From assembly GCF_000237925.1 (NCBI RefSeq), contig NC_031500.1:11743753-11807752 (forward strand): 64,000 nucleotides of DNA. The letters run 5' to 3'. This document shows, piece by piece, positions 1 through 12,009 of the stretch. This DNA comes from Schistosoma mansoni (Eukaryota; Platyhelminthes; Trematoda; Strigeidida; Schistosomatidae). A model generated the notes under the pieces. The model was not told the DNA's origin, did no database searches, and worked only from the letters and a program-made list of their open reading frames with translations. The position numbers and the translations under genes are program-made. The first letter of the stretch is position 1. Every line of letters starts with the position of its first letter.

Positions 1-383
1 TTTGTTAGTAAAAGGGAAGATGAAGACAAATTGATTGAGTTTTTTCTTTCTTTGTCCAAATGTTTATGTGATAATCGTCGATCAACAATACATGTACATG
101 GGATATTAGTGATTGAATGCAATGGAGGCCCACATATTAGCACATTTTCAGGCTGGGAAAAAAAGTGAAATCAATCAATTTGAAAGTAGATTTGGATAAA
201 TGAGTAGTAGTTATGTATAGAATAAACAAGTCATGAGGAAAAAAAATAACAACAACTGGAGAATATGCAACTGAATAGAGGAGGCAACAAAAAGAGGAGT
301 AGTAAATTAATTTGGGTTAGAAATGTCAACGATTGAATGTTAACTCAATAGTTTAAAGGTTAAACACTTACCACGAGACCTAA
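1..383. other. No gene seen
   Basis: AT-rich DNA, expected to be intron of the kinase gene whose C-lobe exons would lie beyond base 1. No exon with NIFL or DFG coding was found here. Confidence 0.6.
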
Positions 384-1055
384 GCCCCCGAATGCCCTGG
401 TACGGCCGAGAGTGGGAAGAGTCCGCTCTCCCTGTCGAAACGCTCTTACATGGCCACGCGAATATATAGTCTCTGTCAGGGAAGTCCTACTCACTGCCTT
501 CTTGTGGAATTATTGTTGTTTACGAAATTGAGAGGACGAAAAGCAAATGTTCGGCGCTTTAACCGGGTTGGTGGACACGGAAAGTTTACATAGAGGAGTT
601 GGAAAATCCTGATTCCAAACCAATGGTGCACATGGGCTCCAGTATCCTGATGGAACGAATGGCGTATGAACCAATTGTTGGTCACCGGCTACCATGGGAC
701 TGCATCTTCTCACGATGCTCCACTGCCTTGTAGACTAGACCTTCAGGTCAAAGACTCGGGGTGTGGCTCCTTAAGAAAACCACCTGCTTCAGTTTGGGCA
801 CACGGGCAGTATCACAGCCTTCCCACAAATCGAATGAGATTTGTGAGGCGCATATATATCTGGTACCCGTTTCTACCAATATTTGTGTGTATAAATAAAA
901 TAAAGTTTGAGATCAGCTATATGATATGATCTAGTTATCTGCATGATTAAGAGATTCTTCTCCTATGAAATGGATCTATATGAATGAGATCAACTGAATT
1001 GACTATATTACAACACTTCAACATTAATAATAATTCATACTTGAATAAAAACAAT
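384..1055 (+). repeat. ~520 bp retroposon copy with transduced 3' flank
   Basis: The element (384-905) begins CCCCCGAATGCCCTGG and ends ACCAATATTTGTGTGTATAA with AATAAA. The next ~150 bp (906-1055) also occur, inverted, after the copy at 39818-40493 and end in GAATAAAAACAAT, so they look transduced. Copies in the window share the 3' end and vary at the 5' end, as LINE-mobilised elements do. Confidence 0.85.
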
Positions 1056-1209
1056 CTTTACAAAACCCTTATTCTGATGATTATTCGATTGAACAGCATG
1101 TTAACAGCTTTTTAGCAAGAAGCTAATAAACATTTAAGCTTACTTCTTTCATATATTATCGTGTCAATGAATAAATCAATTAGGAAATTTACAGAAGCTA
1201 TAGACTTAC

Positions 1210-1470
1210 CTTAAGATCACGATGAATTACATTTTCAGAATGTAAATACGCAACACCTGAAACTATTTGATCCATTAACCAACGAACAGGAGCACGTTGA
1301 ACTGTTTGATATAAAAGCGGTGAGATATTCAACTGATTATTGGGGATAGAAGTATTAATAGAGTGCAAGTTATTTCTATGCCGTAACCAATCTGCTAAAT
1401 TATACTGACATAGTTCTAATTGAATACAAAGAACAGGTCGTCGAATACACATACCGGGATGTGATTTATC
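1210..1470 (-). CDS. Kinase exon: hinge to catalytic loop
   Basis: This exon has 87 codons and is in phase 0 at both ends (acceptor TTTTTTTAG, donor AAG/GTAAGT). It starts [21 protein letters not shown], where QLELC is the hinge, then [11 protein letters not shown], a helix E segment ([16 protein letters not shown]), and IHRDLK with the catalytic aspartate. The exon stops inside the catalytic loop; the Asn and the DFG motif would be on the next exon, outside the window. Confidence 0.85.
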
Positions 1471-4400
1471 CTAAAAAAAGTATGTTGAAGAAGAGGAGAA
1501 AAGTAAACAAATTCAATACTTATTATTAGTAGTTAATGTTTTAGTGATAAATTATACCTTAAATAGTTCAATCGGTTAAATGCAATTGATTCCGTTCAGA
1601 AATTTCGACGAAGCAGAAGTTTTCCAGTAGATCACCGATAATCTTTTATAAGCCAATTACTCACTATCAGTATAGTCTGGGACAAATGTGCTAGTAGTAA
1701 TTGGAAACAACTGGAAAGGAAAGCCCAAGACAAAGTTGGTTGGAGAATCCTGGTCAGAGGCCGATGCTCCACGAGGAGTAACAAGTGTAAATAGGTACAA
1801 ATGTGCCTTAGCAAACATTACTATACCATATTAGCACGACAGGATGAAGTCAACAAGATAAAACGTAAAGGAATCGAAATAATGAACCATATAATCATCC
1901 AACGTCTCCAACCACTGATTGAAGTAATTGAGTGGATCTCAACCGGGCATTCTGGATTTATCAACATGATCCAGACTAATAATTAAGGATATATATATAA
2001 ATATACTGGTCTGTCACTATAAGCTATGGAACTTAATAACAATACAACTAGCTCAGCAATATTTTGAGGTTTTAGAAAAGAAGATACCAACGTGTAAATG
2101 AATCTCTCTTCAACAAATATACATAGAAACTGAGTGGGTTGATTTTTATAAGAGGATTCTGTTGAAATCCAAAATTATCAGTAATCTTAAAGATAAAGAT
2201 CCGACACTAGGAGGAAGTTAAATTAAAATGTAGTATAAAACGATATATAAATCGACGAACGTAGAAAATTGAGAAATAAAACACGTGGATACAAAGGTAA
2301 ACACAGTCGATAAAACCTACAAAGACAGCCAATCACAAACAAGGTCATGGGACTATAAATTACAACCATACCCTCTTTTTTTAAAAACAGAAATTAACTT
2401 ACAAAATGATTGACAGGAATTAATTCTTTATTAGGAACCAATGCTTTGATATCTGATGAAGTATCGACTTTCAGATTATTTCTACGTTTTTTCTTTCGTC
2501 TTTCATCTGGTAGTGATAATGCATTGGTTGCTGGGTTTTCATTAATTTCCCAAGAATCATTAAATTTATTGGGCGTAAGAAGAGTATTAAATGAAGATTT
2601 AACCGGAGTACGATTATTTCTAGACTTAATATGCTTTATATTCATAATGGTTGATGGATGAGTTAAATAATTACTATGTAAAAATAAAAAAAGAAAGATA
2701 CTGAGACATAATGAATGGATAAGTGGATAAGATAAGAGTTATGTATCCATGTTAACTATTTGTGAAGTATACTGCTAATAAACCATTTATCATTTGCTTT
2801 CCTGTACCTCTGTTTAGTGGTTATAGTTTACGTTTGAGGTGTGGCTAACAGTGCAATTTAGAGTGTCGGTACAACATCATGAGTTTGATTTGGTAGATTT
2901 TCGAACTGTATTTGCGTATGAAGTTTACTGGTTTTGGTAGTGTTATTTCAGAACTTGGGATCCAATGATAAGGCCAGCATTTTGATTGACGAAAGTGTAA
3001 TAGAAGAGTGCCGACATCCCCACAAGATCTTCAACATTTTAAATCCACAATACTGGACAGTAGTCATGGATACATTAATATACAATGTGGTAAGAATAAC
3101 TTTTTAACTAAGGATCATTTGGATCAGCTCATGCTCCTGAAAAAAAGAAGGATTTGATCCTAAGTAAACCTGACAAAGAAGCTGATGTAGTACTACTTGA
3201 TCGCCAAGAATATTTGGATTAAATGAGATTAATCCTAGAGGATGATACTAAATTTTCCAAACCTAAAGGAGTAGACAAAACACCTCAAATTGAAAAACAA
3301 CTAACGGATGTTGTTAAAAATCTTAAGAATAAGGGGATAATAACCCCAGACTTATATGATCACGTACGTCCATTGGGTTCGATCATCCCGTGCTTGTATG
3401 GATTACCGAAAGTGCATAAACCTTGTTTACTGTTACGACCTATTTTGGATATGTCGAGTTTACCATACCATGTAGTTATGACAAGGAATCCGGTTGCTCC
3501 GTTCCAAAGAAAGTTTGGAATTTAAAGGTGATCAAACACCTGATGTAATCAAAAGTCGTTTAACAACACCGATAAAAAGAACATTCTATGAAGCAAAACT
3601 GCGAATAACGTTCACTAGTAGCAACTTGTTTTCTGTATCCATAAAAGATAAACTTCCCCGTCTGGTCGCCTCCATATGAATCTACCAGTTCACTTGTTCT
3701 TGTGGAGCGAGGTTCATTGGCCGTAGCCAGAGCTTGATTTCAACTTGGATACGGAAACATGTCCCAATATAGTTCTACAAGGGTGAGAGGAAAGCAGTTA
3801 GATGTTCCATACTTGAACATCTAATCGGCTGTAATCTTTCAACTGATCCAGTTTGATTTTAAGGTTGTATATACAATTCGTCCAAATCTACTTAGATTTA
3901 TTCGTATCGAACTATTGAAAATAGCCGAAGCTCTTATCATCCATGAGTTCAAATCAGAACTATGCGTACAAAAGAAGTAAGTCATTTCTTTATCGTCACC
4001 TTGGCCTTAATTTTTATTATTTTTACTGCATTTCTCCCTTTACTTATGTCTCATATTCTCATTATTTTATTCATAATTGCTCATAATATCGCTTCATTTA
4101 TTTCGCACTTCTATTACCTTTAATTACCTACAATTAATGTGTCAAAAACATTTTGATCATCTTACTACATTCACGTTATAATTCGTATTAAGTAATCTGG
4201 TATTATAATCTTTCCGTTACATCATCTTGGTTATCCCTTGTTCACATTTCCTCGCGGAACTAGTACTTCAACAAAAAATTTTCATGTATATATATATATG
4301 CAACTGTACGGCTTGATAATAAATTCGTTGAAAAGATATCTTTTCGTAAATCTTCTTAATATTTTTTTAATAGTATCGCAAAGACAAACTTGAGCCAGTG

Positions 4401-7400
4401 GTAGTGTAGGAGAGACGTACGTCTCTCAACCAAGGAGCGAGTACACTGTTAAGCAGTCTGCTTTGCATTCCTTTATGCTTGTGAAACATGGTCTTTAAAA
4501 GTAGGAGACATGAGTAGGCTGCAGGGTTTTGATCATAGGTGTCTTTGAAGTATTGCTCGTGTATTCAGGGATCATAGTATGAACAGTAGTAAAGGTTAGG
4601 TGCAGGGTAGTAGGTAAAGATAACAGGTTTTTCAATGAGGTTATGGACCTTATTCTAGTGTGGTTAGGATATGTGCTACGCATGATTGACGACTACCAAC
4701 CTCGATGCACTATGATGGTTGTTGTTGGAGTAGGTTTGGATAAAAGCAGCCAAGCCAAGAGGTAAGATCAGTCGATGAAGTCATTGATTGTCAGTCTGAG
4801 TCATGTAGGTCGATGTAGACTATCTAGTTGGGGTTAGCACGGCTACTGAGATTAGTAGTTGGAGATGTTGGGTGACATGACTCGGAGTCGATCACAAATA
4901 TGCTTACATATTCACTATTGGTCTCTCCATAGATTTGAAGCACTAGCAATCCTTAATACAAACATTTTCATCCTATTTTTTTGAACCATATTTTTAATAT
5001 TTAATCTTTCTCTTTATTGTTGCTCCTACACTATTTTGACTCCTTTGTTATTCATCTTAATTCTATCTCGTCGTGTTAGTGTGGTGTGGCGACTTGGACT
5101 ACGGGACATTTGTTATAAACATTTCATTGATTACGACTAGCTGACTGACTGAAATTATCATTTGTAAATCTTAATTCCGGTGATCACTTTTTGCCAGTAG
5201 GATTTAGAATTATCGATAAGATTTGATCGAATGCTTATACTTCAAAGTACTCAAGGAATAAATGTATGAAATACTTTCGTAGATAACCAATACGAAAAAA
5301 TATTGGCTTTATTTGTTGTTTTGATATTGAATAAAAATCTGATACGAAAAACAATACTTACTTAGTACATGTAGAAGTAAGATTACAGTTGGATACCTGA
5401 AGAATATAGAAAAATAGGGATTTAGAAGTTTTACTACAGGTTAGAATGTGACTGATCATTCGATGAATTATATGCTTTCAAAGAGAGTTGCAGCTTATAG
5501 AAATTACAAGTCACAATCAATCTGAGTTTTTTTCCGTAATCCGCATACCTCAGGTTCAGAGTAGATTCAAATTAGTTGCTATACACTGATTAACTTAGTT
5601 GAGTGCTGAATGTAACAAGAATACATATAACATTCACTTGAAGTTTAACTGATGTTTATGTCTATGTCTTTATGGAATAGTAAGAATGACTTTACGTTAC
5701 ACTAAAATGAGTAGTAACACTAGTTGTTTGATAGTTATGGTTATTTCCTAAATGAAAAAAGAAGATACCTAGCCCAGGGTTTAAAACGACAGTTTGCTTA
5801 GAATCAACCAAGTGGTGTGTATAAGGTATAAATCTTTCATAAAATTTGTCTGTGATGATAAGAGGCATGACGGACCCCCAATATACGATTTATGTAACAG
5901 ATTTCACTTTCTTTTAACAATAGCTGCTTGTATTCTCATTTCAGTTAGTGTCATCAGATAATAAGTATGAATTTGGTGAGGGCTTAAAAAAGAACTAGTT
6001 ATTAAGGGAGATTTGTAAAGAATATATACCACAATCAATCATGAGAAGTGAGATTCTAAAAATATTTCAACCGAATTTCGGTGTCTTTACTCAGGATTCT
6101 AAATAGGATTTCAAAACGACAAAATACTATGAACGTTTATAAAATGTTATGAAGTTGTTTGTGATTTCCTAGATTAAGGTTAAGGAAAGGACACTGCTTA
6201 AGAGTTTCAAACTATAAATACGTCAACCCTTTTCAACCTATCAATAATAAAAGAAGACGGACAAGTCTAACTATTCGTGGAAAACTATTAGATACAAATT
6301 ATGTGGGGAACAAGCTTACAATTTAGGCCCGTTAAACTATAGTAGACCAACAAACGGCACCGAAAGCCCATTTTTAGCTATGGAATACTTCTTATTTTCG
6401 ACAAGGTAGAATAAATGGAATATTTGAATATATTTAGTAGGTTTTCCACTTGCTTATATCAGTCGTTTGTACCCCGGTGTCACGACTTTTTCGCATTTTG
6501 ACTGTGCTGTATTAAAACCATTCATAGATATCCATGAAAGGTTTCCTAATACTGTTCAGTTGAGACAATCACAATTCTAGTACAAAGATGTAGTTAAATC
6601 AATATAATCTTTAAGTCACCGTTAAATTTGGATGTTTAAAGTATCAAAGAGGATGTGGTAAGGAAGAGAATAAAGGATACACGAAAATATATCATTAAAC
6701 AAGAGATTAACTATCTTTTGAAAATGATTTTTTATGCCATGAGAGACAATAAAATAATTTTGGATTCCCCATATAGCTTCTGGATGTTTTTAGGCAGCTA
6801 AGTTCTTCTATTTTAAAATGTCATTGGAAATCTCCAACCAAGAGGTTTAGCGAAACTATATAACATATGAAGGGATGTCACATAAGTAAACTGCATGTTC
6901 GTATATCAAAATATGTTTGAGCTTTACTCCAAAATGGAAAAGACGCTGGAGGTGGATGGGACATACATTTAGGAAATCATCGAACTGAATAACAAAGCAA
7001 GTCTTGACTTGGGAACCTCGGTGCAAAAGGCAAAGAGGCAGACTAAAGAACACATTGTGCTGGAAATTGGAAGTGCACATCAAAACAAAGGAGAGTAGAA
7101 GAAAAAGTTAACCGGAGATTAGTAATCATCGGTCTATGTCTCGCGAGGGGCAACAGGCGTAAGCAAGTGGGTAAAGTAAGTAAGTGATTAACATTATTCT
7201 GAAATTGTAAAATGCAATAGTTTTCATTAAGACTCATTAGTTTTCAAATCCCTACTCAACTTCCTACACCTTTGGAAATGACTTGTAAACGATTTTTTAC
7301 TGTGAATCGCGTATGATTATCTTGTTTGCTATGCCTGTTTTAAAAATGTACTTATATCCACAACCACTACATGAGAATACATGGATACTTTACATACATA

Positions 7401-10400
7401 GCAATTCAAAATACACAACTGGTCCACATTCTTATTTTGTTTGAAAATGAAAAATGGAGTGTGAAACATTTTACGCCATTTGTTTTAAATGAACAAAATG
7501 GCGATAGCATTTCAGAGTGGGTTTAGAGAGTAAGGTTTGCATTCAACAAACTGAGTATGGATGTAGAACAAACTAAATAGTTATCGACTAATTACTAGAC
7601 TAGAATGCATTTCAGATCAGTAGTTGTCGGCATTTGTCAACCAATTTTCCAAATATTTCTCGTACGTATATACCGGTTGACTGGGGTTGGTTTGCGAAAC
7701 ATATTTTAGCAGAGAATCGATCGCTCCCATTTAGATGGTTTTATACTATTGGGGCTTAACGTTCTTTATTTTTGAATTTTTACTAATATTTTAGACAATT
7801 ATTCTTAGTGTGGAGTTTCAGCTTAGTAGATATTTACTTAAAATTGCTCAAACTATTTTCTGATTGTTTTTCACCGGGTATGACAAATGTTAGTGAAACA
7901 ACGATTCTACGATGGTAATTCAGTCAATCAGTAAGATTTAATACTTCTGTAGGGAGTTGGCTTTTAAGGAAATCGATGGTAACCCAACTACAAGAATCAC
8001 CACAAATAAAAACGAAAAACTCACTGATATGCAAACTATAAAACAGCAGTATGCGCAAAGTAAAAAGTACAAGGGCATGATTACTAGATTATTTACAAGA
8101 CGATAATCATGAAATACTTACTTCACTATTGCTTTCAACAGATATCCATTCGTAATCTAGCCATGACGTGATATATCTGACTATGTTTACATGATTAAGT
8201 CGCGACATTGTATACACTTCAGACCTAGCAAGCTCCTAGCAAATAGAAAAGAAAAAAGACGACATTAGTTAAATATCACTTTTCTCTTTCGCTGTAACAC
8301 ATTTATGACTAAACAGGTCTTAAAACAAAAAAATCAACATATTTTCCATGATGTTTTGTTATATGACATCAGTCTTGGTGAAAGATGGTTGCACGAACGA
8401 AACGCATGCTGAAAATGGGAGGGATGGATGAAGTTCTGACATGAGTTTATTATCTGAATATTTTGAGTAAACTGTTTTATTGCCTGGTACCCTAACCAAC
8501 AGTTCATTTTAAACTAATGGGCTATAAATTTTTGTACACTTCAATGGGTCTCATGTAGCTACGAAACTAACAAAGTAGGAACTCTTCAAGGACAAACATG
8601 AATAACGTAGAATCTTGCACAAATGTCAATGATCCAAAGCACTGATGTTTTGAATTAGCACAAACACAATATACCACCGGGAAGAACAACAGAGAATTGA
8701 AAACAATGATACTAACGGTAATTAGAAAAAAGGATAAAAAATGAGTGAAATCCATAAATGAAGTTTACTGAATACGACAATGTTCAAAAGGTAGGAGAAA
8801 AGAAAGTATGAACGTAACTGTGACAAGATTTTACCAACATCACTAAAATTCCACAACAGCACTGAACAAAAATAAGTGAATACTGTAGTGAGAGTAAATT
8901 TTCAGGTAAGGATAATATTTGGAATATTGACAGATCGAAAGAAAAAAGTTGAAACTTCACACAATTCCCACGATTTGAGTTATCACACACACCACCTATA
9001 GATAGCCCAATAACAAAACGAACAAAAATCGAGGATATAAAAACATACGACTACTGAGGCAAATAGACATACATAACAAATATAACAACATATTGTTTCA
9101 ATTAGATATTCATCAGACTTCACTCTGATATCTAGGAATACTTATGTGGATATAAGAAAATGTCAAATCAATCAAGGCAATTCATGAGTCAGTAAACACA
9201 ATGAAACAGATTGCATAAATACACACAATAAGCAGAAGGTACAGATTAATGGTATGAAAGTAGGTGCACTAGTTGTGATAAGAATGATAACACTTCAATA
9301 TAGAAATCAAGGTTAAACTTAGGTAAATAGAGATGAAAATAATGACCGTCAAAAATTATTAAAATCACACCGTAAGAAATGTGTAGACGACCATATAGTA
9401 AAATATATAAACAGTGGGAGGTAAGGAAAGACAAACAAACACATGATTTGAAAAGGTTAGTAAAATCGTTTGCCAAGTCATATCCGGTCAAAGAAGACAT
9501 AAGCGTCACAAATTTCTTTGACCATAGGTGTCTTCGAAGTACTTTTCGTGTATTTTGGGATCACTGAGTAAGTTATGTTGGAGTCGGGGATAGAGTACTA
9601 GGTAAAGACGGCAAACCGATAGATGAGGTAATACGTCTTTATCAACTGAAGTGATTGGGAGGTATGTTACGTAAGCCCATCCGCCACCTACCTCAACAAG
9701 CGGTGTTGTCAGGTGTAGGAGTAGGCTGGAAGAAAGCTAGGAGTGATCAAACCAGTATGTGTCATCAGTCCATGAATTCAGTGACAGTTAGGATAAGACA
9801 TTTTAATGGGTGTAGGTTACTTGGTTGCGGTCCACGTGATTATCGTAACAAACGGTTAGAGACTTTTAATGATGTCTCGAAATCGTTTGCAATGACGGAG
9901 GTACATCAACTCTTTGTCTTCGCACGGATTCTAAGTTTCTAGATTCATTAAAATCTTTCTCGTTTCGCAAACTTGTACTTCCTCGCATTGCATTTCAGAT
10001 GTCCAAACTTTTCTATTACTACTGATATCATTACTATGTTCAATACATTGGGACTTACCCTGACAAAATAGTTTCACTGTGCTAATGGGGTAAAGCAAAT
10101 TAAATAGATGTTTTAACGTACCATGTTCTATGTTGCGTATGGTTGACTGACTGGAAAAACAAACTAAGTTAGTAGGTTCGGATCCTTATAGTTTTTAGTA
10201 TATGTACGAGACGGAACCGAACCATATTGAGAAACGATAAATCTTCTGAGTAAATGATTGAGTCCGTTTCCTAAACATTTCTGGTAACCCCAGGCTAAAT
10301 CTATACGACAAGTCAGTTTATTATTTCTTCAACAATCTTGTATAAATAAAGTACTAGAAAACTGGTAGGTGACGTTTCGTTAACACAGACCCCCTCAAAA

Positions 10401-11062
10401 TTAGCATACAGTGTTGTGCAAATCAGGCCTCTAAACATGGGAACACATTTTGCTCTATTGCTTCTATCTCGACTAAAGAATGTTTCAGCCGACAGGAATT
10501 AATAAGGTGGGAGTGGATATCCCAAAGAACACGATCAAACTTACGAGAGTATCTCTTGGACGTGAGCCGGAGATTTTCTTGATTGCGTAGACCTTCCCGT
10601 CAATTTTGTGTCTTGTCTACAGCAATGCTTGATGAAAATATGACCGTAGTATACCTTGTAAACGGTTCCGAAACCACCGTCTCCGATAAATACAAGTGGG
10701 TCGAAATTGTCGAGAAGATATTGATTTTGAACACAGCTTAAAAACCTAAGGGTGTTAAAATGTTAATTGTATCTGAAACCTTGGAAATGAACTCTTATAA
10801 TAATATTTTTCAATGAAAATGATTTACCAGTGAGAGCAGCAGTTCAGAAGCCAGATCAGGTTTATATGTACGTAATATTTCCAACAGACGCGAAAGATTT
10901 CTACCAGTTTCATCGTCTTCCTGCAACGTGCATTTCCTCTTCTTTCCTAGACAAAATTTAGCAAAGAATACTTCATAGCTTACGATCGTATACCAGTATT
11001 GGACCAGGAGATCTGGACATTTCATGAGTGATCTAACCTTCTGACGACCTTGACCGTGTTGA
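1210..11062 (-). CDS. eIF2-alpha kinase, HRI/PERK-like (gene span, 3' end outside window)
   Basis: Kinases of this family phosphorylate eIF2-alpha on a serine and slow translation initiation under stress. Five exons carry kinase landmarks in the right order on the minus strand: the glycine loop [10 protein letters not shown] (10655-10745), [12 protein letters not shown] with the ATP-binding lysine (10545-10616), helix C with its glutamate in [17 protein letters not shown] (8122-8235), a basic insert (2403-2673), and CIQLELC...HRDLK (1210-1470). The long insert before the hinge and the QLELC hinge are typical of eIF2-alpha kinases. The glycine-loop and lysine exons resemble HRI (EIF2AK1) most, while ELAR before helix C recalls PERK. 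All seen junctions use GT/AG. An exon between 8122 and 2673 is missing by phase, and the C-lobe after HRDLK lies beyond base 1. Confidence is high for the family and moderate for the subtype. Confidence 0.85.
1660..1800 (+). mobile_element. RTE/SR2-like LINE fragment
   Basis: Short stretch matching the C-terminal end of the RTE-like family: [20 protein letters not shown] in one frame, then the CTCCACGAGGAGTAACA stretch. The 3' tail is replaced. Confidence 0.6.
2403..2673 (-). CDS. Kinase exon: basic insert between the lobes
   Basis: The exon begins at acceptor TTTTTACATAG and ends at TTT/GTAAGT. It encodes about 90 polar residues, including [13 protein letters not shown], as expected for the long insert of eIF2-alpha kinases. 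It leaves in phase 0, matching the entry of the catalytic-loop exon, but enters in phase 2, so another insert exon must lie between it and 8122. The basic run could serve as a nuclear localisation or RNA-contact patch, but that is a guess. Confidence 0.7.
3100..3960 (+). mobile_element. Penelope-like element relic (RT and GIY-YIG)
   Basis: On the plus strand: [19 protein letters not shown] (one stop), a linker, then [10 protein letters not shown] and LRPILDMSS, which are the N-terminal RT motifs of Penelope-like elements. The palm with YADD is missing. Next come [12 protein letters not shown] and [16 protein letters not shown]..., the GIY-YIG endonuclease. Stops and at least one frame change show it is dead. 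It lies in a kinase-gene intron. Confidence 0.8.
4380..5157 (+). mobile_element. CR1-like LINE 3' end
   Basis: Degenerate C-terminal reverse-transcriptase region: pieces such as CETWSL, FDHRCL and a CR1-type tail (around 4800-4920) are read across frames. The 3' UTR ends GACTGACTGAAA. Same family as 9515-10155, 16175-16668 and 31220-31545. Lies in an intron of the kinase gene. Confidence 0.7.
5160..6870. other. Kinase-gene intron without recognised feature
   Basis: AT-rich, stop-rich in all frames. A small insert exon required by phase should lie between 2674 and 8121 but could not be located. 7190-8120 and 8236-9510 are similar. Confidence 0.5.
6875..7185 (+). mobile_element. RTE/SR2-like LINE 3' end
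   Basis: Matches the C-terminal reverse-transcriptase end (TCTTGACTTGGGAACC, GGCAAAGAGGCAGACTAAAG). The 3' end is GGCGTAAGCAAGTGGGTAAAGTAAGTAAG, i.e. an AGTA-type tail. Frames are broken. Confidence 0.7.
8122..8235 (-). CDS. Kinase exon: helix C and strand 4
   Basis: This exon encodes 38 residues beginning [19 protein letters not shown] and continuing [19 protein letters not shown]. It carries the helix-C glutamate and the NIVRY...W segment seen in HRI, PERK and GCN2. The acceptor is TCTATTTGCTAG and the donor GAA/GTAAGT. It is in phase 0 at both ends and follows the lysine exon directly. Confidence 0.85.
9515..10155 (+). mobile_element. CR1-like LINE 3' end
   Basis: [16 protein letters not shown] followed by the degenerate WLGHVL-type stretch and [17 protein letters not shown]; ends GTTGACTGACTGGAAA. 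Frames are broken, so it is a pseudogene. Confidence 0.75.
10545..10616 (-). CDS. Kinase exon: ATP-binding lysine (24 codons)
   Basis: This micro-exon encodes [15 protein letters not shown] and then SGSRPRDTL. The AIKK lysine is the expected ATP-phosphate contact. It joins the glycine-loop exon in phase 0 across a 38-bp intron (10617-10654) and ends at CTC/GTAAGT in phase 0. HRI has a very similar VYKVRNKLDG..YAIKKI stretch. Confidence 0.85.
10655..10745 (-). CDS. Kinase exon: glycine-rich loop
   Basis: This exon encodes [19 protein letters not shown] followed by [11 protein letters not shown], the P-loop of the kinase N-lobe. The [10 protein letters not shown] lead-in matches the SRYL..F pattern ahead of the P-loop in HRI and PERK. 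The acceptor is ACACCCTTAG and the donor is AAG/GTATAC, leaving in phase 0. Confidence 0.85.
10828..11062 (-). CDS. Possible N-terminal exon of the eIF2-alpha kinase
   Basis: An open stretch is bounded by a pyrimidine-rich acceptor (TTTTTACTCACTAG) and a donor CTG/GTAAAT. It encodes about 78 residues, including [18 protein letters not shown] and a leucine-rich tail (RLLEILR..., LASELLLSL). It lies just 82 bp upstream of the glycine-loop exon, so it should be the preceding exon. It ends in phase 0, however, and the next exon needs phase 2. The two other frames are closed or poor. The conflict could be a base error, a frameshift or a wrong donor. No family motif is recognised in this part. Confidence 0.45.
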
Positions 11063-11529
11063 CTAGTGAGTAAAAACACAATTTTCACTCCACAAAGTTG
11101 ATGAGCGAAGAATTTCGTTTTTCATGTTCTGAAATTCAACTATCAGATATAGGTTTGACACGGTAAAATGTACGAAACCTTTCGACATTAATTGAAATCA
11201 TGATTTTATGGGGATAGGCCGACATTACTAATTTTCTAGTTTTCCACTATGTCTAGACTGTCCTAACATATTCTTGTGATGGAAAAGTACTCTTATCTTG
11301 GTTCCGAGTTCCAAAAATTACTTAGAAAGTTTATGCACAGGAAAAAATACAAGGATTTAACGTTTGCATTGAATCTTTTTCATTTTCATTTTGGGAAGGA
11401 CAGTAGGATATCTGACTTGTGTTGGTCCTGGCAATGGTCGCCTATCAGTCGATCTAACTTACTTTTGAAAGCATTGATAGGTGGAGCTTCAATCACGTGT
11501 TGAAGTGATGAACTTCATTCGTCGATGAT

Positions 11530-12000
11530 TTGATAAGAAAGTTTATGACCAGATGAAAAGTACTCTGTAGGGTCAGTGAAGTGTCATTGAGCCCTAACTA
11601 AATCATCCGGCAGTCGGGTCACTGAATACCGAACAGATCATCAATCCCCGTCAAGGGCCAGGACAAACAACGCGCATCAGTTAGTCGTATGCCATGGACT
11701 GGCGCATGCAGTGGTGGTCTCGCTATCTTCTCTGTACTCATAATAACGTCCATTGTGTTATATGGTCTTCAAAGCAGCCACATTACTTTAATATGTTGAA
11801 TGGTAATTCACGTTAGATGCTGACCGCGAGATGTGACTTCGAAGTTATCTGGTTCGTCACACCGTCCCGTCTAACTCGAGTGGGCTTCCAATCATTCGAC
11901 AGAGATTATCAATGTTGGTGATCTAGATGTCCATTATGGGCCTATGAACCCTTTTACGGTGTGCTCGTAAATTCAATGACACATAAACAACTAATTCTTA
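11530..12000 (+). repeat. Unclassified repeat family, copy 1
   Basis: Contains GAGCCCTAACTAAATCATCC, GGTCACTGAATACCGA, GCCATGGACTGGCGCATGC and TCGTCACACCG. The same stretches, in the same order and inverted, occur at 56880-57310. No coding content is seen. Confidence 0.7.
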
Positions 12001-12009
12001 ACAATCCTT

